From the NCBI GenBank assembly GCA_003725585.1, contig RJMB01000016.1, positions 82,803 to 131,290 on the forward strand: a stretch of DNA of 48,488 nucleotides, written 5' to 3'. A program made the position numbers and the translations under genes. Of this stretch, positions 45,479 through 48,488 are shown one piece after another; positions within the stretch are counted from its first letter, which is position 1, and each line of letters begins with the position of its first letter. Under the pieces are notes generated by a model. The model saw nothing but the letters and a program-made list of their open reading frames with translations, did no database searches and was not told where the DNA came from. The DNA comes from Halostreptopolyspora alba (GTDB lineage: Bacteria > Actinomycetota > Actinomycetes > Streptosporangiales > Streptosporangiaceae).

Positions 45479-48400
45479 TCAGGAGATCCCGAACTCCTTG
45501 TCGATCAGGTCGAGGAGCTCGTCGTCCGTGGCGTTGTCCAGGTCGGCGCCCTTGGGGTCCGGTTGGGTCGCGTCCAACCGGGTGAGCAGGGCGTTCAGCC
45601 GTTCCCGGAGACGCTCGCGTGCGGCCTCGCCCAGCGAGCCGCTCTCGAGCGCGGACTCCAGACGGTCGAGGCCGGACAGCGACGGGTCCGCCTCGGTCGA
45701 CGCGGCACCGTCGAGCCGCTGGGTGATGTGACCGGCGAGCGTGGCGGGGGTGGGGTAGTCGAAGGCCGCCGTCGTCGACAGCTCCAGGCCGGTGGCCTGG
45801 CTCAGGCTGGTGCGCAGCCGTACCCCGGCCAGCGAGTCCATGCCGGTGTCCATGAACCCTCGGTTCTCCTCGACCTCCTCCGGACCGGAGTAGCCCAGTA
45901 CCCGAGCGGTGTGCCGGAGCACCAGGTCCAGTACGGCCTCCTCACGTTCGGCCGGACCCATGCCGGACAGGTCCAGCGGTGGTTCCGGCTCGGTGGTCTC
46001 GGTGTCGGTGTCGGGGCGCGCCTCCGGTACGGTGGCCCCACTCGTCCGGGGCTGCCCTGTCAACCAGTAGTGCTGGCGTTGGAACGGGTAGGTGGGCAGG
46101 TCGACGCGCTCGGCCGTGGGGAACAGGGATGCCCAGTCGAGGTCGACACCGCGGCTGTGAGCCTCGGCCAGACCGGTGACCAGGGTCCGTGTCTCCGGAT
46201 GGTCCCCGTGCTGCAACGCCACCACGCCAGTGGAGGTGTCGGTCTCGGCCAGACACTCCATGGCCATGGATGCCAACACCGCGTGCGGGCCTACCTCCAT
46301 CAGGGTTCCCACCCCGTTCTCCCGGAGCCAGCGCACCCCGTCGCCGAAGCGAACCGCCTCACGCACCTGGCGCACCCAGTACTCCGGATCCGTCGCCTCC
46401 TGGGCCGTGAGCACCTCACCGGTGACGTTGGAGACCACCGGGATCTCGGGGGCGTGCCAGGTCAGCCCCTCCGCGACCCGCTGGAACTCCTTCAACATGG
46501 GATCCATGCGATAGGAGTGGAACGCGTGGCTGACCCGCAGCTCCGAGACCCGCACCCCCTGGTCCCGCCAGTGCCGAGCGACCTCGGCGACAGGCGCGTG
46601 GTCCCCGGAGACCACCGTGGCCCTGGGGCCGTTCACCGCGGCGATCCCCACACCGTCCCTCCCGGACAGGGAAGCGGTCACCGCCTCCTCAGGAGCCTGC
46701 AGGGCCACCATCGCGCCCCCTTCGGGCAACGCGTCCATCAACCGGCCCCGCGCCGCCACCAGCGCGCACGCGTCCGGCAACGACAGCACACCCGCGACGT
46801 GGGCAGCGGCCACCTCTCCGATGGAGTGCCCCAACAGGTACGAGGGCACAACCCCCCACTGCCGCAGCAGTCGGCACATCGCCACCTCGAAGGCGAACAA
46901 CGCCGGCTGGGTGTAGCCCGTCCGGTCCAGCGACTCCGCCTCCAAAGAACCCTCCGGCGCGAAAACCACCTCACCCAACGGACGGTCCAACAACGGGTCG
47001 ATGTGGGCCCGCACCTCGTCGAACGCCGCGGCGAACGCGGGAAAGGCGTCATAGAGCTCGCCGCCCATCCCCGCACGCTGACTGCCCTGCCCCGTCAACA
47101 ACAACACCACCGGGTGGCGGTCACCGGCCGCCGTGCCGCGCACCACGTTCGACGCCAGCTCCCCCGAGGCCAGCGCGTCCAGGCCCTCCAACAGCTCCCG
47201 GCGATCCCGGCCCACCACCGCCGCGCGGTGTTCGAACCGCGCCCGCGTCACCGCCAGCGACAGTCCAACATCAGCCGGCTCGATCTCCGGGGCGTCACCG
47301 AGCCACTCGTACAACCCACGGGCCTGGTCGCGCAGCGCCTCCCTGCCGTGTCCGGACAGCAGCCACGGCACCTCGGGGAGCGCCACCGCGCTCGCGGCCG
47401 CGCCCTCCTCGCTCGGCTCCCCCCAGACGGCGTCGTCGGAGTCGGCCTCCTCAAGGAGGACGTGGGCGTTGGTGCCGCTGATCCCGAACGACGACACCGC
47501 CGCGCGCGCCGGGCGCTCCGTCCGTGGCCACGGTTCGGACTCACGCAACAACCGAACCGTGCCATCGGACCAGTCCACGTGCGGCGAGGGCTCGTCGATG
47601 TGCAGGCTCCGCGGCAGGGTGCGGTGCCGCAGCGCCTCGACCATCTTGATCACCCCGGCGACCCCCGCGGCGGCCCCGCTGTGCCCGATGTTGGACTTGA
47701 CCGTGCCCACCCGCAGCGGACTGTCGGTCGAGCGGCCGCGGCCGTAGGTCGACAGCAACGCCTGGGCCTCGATCGGGTCTCCCAGCGTGGTGCCCGTACC
47801 GTGGGCCTCCACCGCGTCCACCTCGGCGGGCTCCAGCCCGGCCGCCTCCAGGGCCTGGCGGATCACCCGCTCCTGGGACGGCCCGTTCGGCGCGGTGATG
47901 CCGTTGGAGGCCCCGTCCTGGTTGACCGCACCGCCACGCACCAGACCAAGGATCCGGCGCCCGTTCCGCCGGGCGTCGGAGAGCCGCTCCAGCACCAGCA
48001 CACCGGCGCCCTCGGCCCACCCCGTACCGTCAGCCGCGGCCGAGAACGCCTTGCACCGCCCGTCAGCGGCCAACCCGCGCTGCCGGGAGAACTCCACGAA
48101 AATCCCCGGGTCGGCCATCACCGTGACACCCCCGGCCAACGCCAGCGAGCACTCCTGTTGACGCAGCGCCTGACACGCCAGGTGCAACGACACCAGCGAC
48201 GACGAGCACGCCGTGTCGACGGTGACCGCCGGGCCCTCCAGCCCCAGTGTGTAGGCCACCCGCCCCGAGATCACGCTCGCGGCGCCCCCGGTGACCAGGT
48301 AGCCCTCCAGCCCCTCGGTCGCCTCCCCCATAGACGGGCCGTAGTCCTGGGAGATCGCCCCCATATAGACGCCGGTGTGGCTGGCGCGCAGGGTGGTCGG

Positions 48401-48488
48401 GTCGATGCGGGACCGTTCCAGGGCCTCCCAGCAGGTCTCCAACAACACCCGCTGCTGCGGGTCGATGGCCAGCGCCTCGCGCGGGCTG
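45479..48488 (-). CDS. Type I modular polyketide synthase, KS-AT-ACP module, 5' end outside the window
   Basis: The frame is open at the right edge, so the start lies beyond 48488. Visible: KS with the nucleophile Cys codon at 48206-48208 (DTACSSS), His in '[12 protein letters not shown]' and '[11 protein letters not shown]'; AT with GHSIGE and HAFHS (46514-46528), the malonyl-CoA signature; then ACP with '[16 protein letters not shown]'. There is no DH, ER or KR, so this extension should leave a beta-keto group. The C-terminus '[17 protein letters not shown]' is a class 1 C-terminal docking domain that should pair with the coiled coil of the next protein. The two PKS genes are 58 bases apart. 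Further modules probably precede the visible KS. Confidence 0.97.
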   Translation of the reverse strand, partial: SPREALAIDPQQRVLLETCWEALERSRIDPTTLRASHTGVYMGAISQDYGPSMGEATEGLEGYLVTGGAASVISGRVAYTLGLEGPAVTVDTACSSSLVSLHLACQALRQQECSLALAGGVTVMADPGIFVEFSRQRGLAADGRCKAFSAAADGTGWAEGAGVLVLERLSDARRNGRRILGLVRGGAVNQDGASNGITAPNGPSQERVIRQALEAAGLEPAEVDAVEAHGTGTTLGDPIEAQALLSTYGRGRSTDSPLRVGTVKSNIGHSGAAAGVAGVIKMVEALRHRTLPRSLHIDEPSPHVDWSDGTVRLLRESEPWPRTERPARAAVSSFGISGTNAHVLLEEADSDDAVWGEPSEEGAAASAVALPEVPWLLSGHGREALRDQARGLYEWLGDAPEIEPADVGLSLAVTRARFEHRAAVVGRDRRELLEGLDALASGELASNVVRGTAAGDRHPVVLLLTGQGSQRAGMGGELYDAFPAFAAAFDEVRAHIDPLLDRPLGEVVFAPEGSLEAESLDRTGYTQPALFAFEVAMCRLLRQWGVVPSYLLGHSIGEVAAAHVAGVLSLPDACALVAARGRLMDALPEGGAMVALQAPEEAVTASLSGRDGVGIAAVNGPRATVVSGDHAPVAEVARHWRDQGVRVSELRVSHAFHSYRMDPMLKEFQRVAEGLTWHAPEIPVVSNVTGEVLTAQEATDPEYWVRQVREAVRFGDGVRWLRENGVGTLMEVGPHAVLASMAMECLAETDTSTGVVALQHGDHPETRTLVTGLAEAHSRGVDLDWASLFPTAERVDLPTYPFQRQHYWLTGQPRTSGATVPEARPDTDTETTEPEPPLDLSGMGPAEREEAVLDLVLRHTARVLGYSGPEEVEENRGFMDTGMDSLAGVRLRTSLSQATGLELSTTAAFDYPTPATLAGHITQRLDGAASTEADPSLSGLDRLESALESGSLGEAARERLRERLNALLTRLDATQPDPKGADLDNATDDELLDLIDKEFGIS

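Noticed and set aside
43366-45585. 739-codon plus-strand frame
   Set aside because: Antisense to the PKS KS-AT region; no recognisable domain.
1-48488. tRNA, rRNA, CRISPR array, insertion sequence or integrase
   Set aside because: No CCA-ended cloverleaf, no spaced direct repeats and no transposase or integrase motif were noticed when reading both strands; a dedicated tRNA scan was not possible.

Overview
This is a high-GC actinomycete chromosome segment. The signs are G/C-ending codons, frequent GTG starts, a Cvn conservon (kinase-like ATPase, roadblock protein, DUF742 protein, small GTPase), an XRE/DUF397/RsbW-like ATPase locus, actinobacterial lipoproteins and modular type I polyketide synthase (PKS) genes. 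Many exported or surface domains are very acidic. Together this suggests a Nocardiopsaceae-like, possibly salt-adapted organism (Nocardiopsis, Streptomonospora, Haloactinospora type); the genus is an inference. I saw no rRNA, tRNA, CRISPR array, transposase, integrase or plasmid replication gene.

Layout. 0.2-3.4 kb: a three-gene operon (pilin-like protein with a large ectodomain, lipoprotein, small membrane protein) converging on another lipoprotein. 3.7-9.6 kb: an oligopeptide/dipeptide ABC importer read leftward (two permeases, a fused double ATPase, then the binding protein). 9.9-12.2 kb: an aldo/keto reductase, an RsbW-like ATPase and a 51-residue acidic protein. 12.6-15.9 kb: an RND efflux pump preceded by a possible 28-codon coupled leader ORF. 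16.3-21.0 kb: metal and ion homeostasis (CmtR-like ArsR sensor divergent from a CDF exporter, KtrB/KtrA-type potassium uptake pair, ZnuA-like zinc-binding lipoprotein behind a Zur-like box). 21.1-23.3 kb: DUF397 protein, XRE/DUF5753 regulator and RsbW-like ATPase; the two outer genes share the 12-bp palindrome ATGCACGTGCAT at the same promoter position.

23.5-30.3 kb: amidohydrolase, FabG-like reductase, threonine aldolase, class A beta-lactamase-like serine hydrolase, a biotin ECF transporter (bioY-bioM-bioN) and a methyltransferase. 30.6-33.8 kb: a complete conservon, cvnA-B-C-D. 34.2-38.1 kb: the DEAH helicase HrpA. 38.4-38.8 kb: a two-CBS-domain protein, separated from hrpA by two very strong adjacent hairpins.

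39.1-48.5 kb: the end of a modular type I PKS cluster read leftward. The gene at the right edge lacks its 5' end and encodes KS-AT-ACP with a malonyl-type AT and a C-terminal docking tail. It should hand its chain to the next protein (docking-KS-AT-DH-KR-ACP-TE), the terminal module that releases the product. The rest of the cluster lies beyond position 48488. The least ordinary features are the XRE/DUF397/ATPase palindrome, the pilin-like operon, the coupled leader ORF before the RND pump, the altered metal ligands in the CmtR/CDF pair, and unusual active-site motifs in the terminal PKS module.
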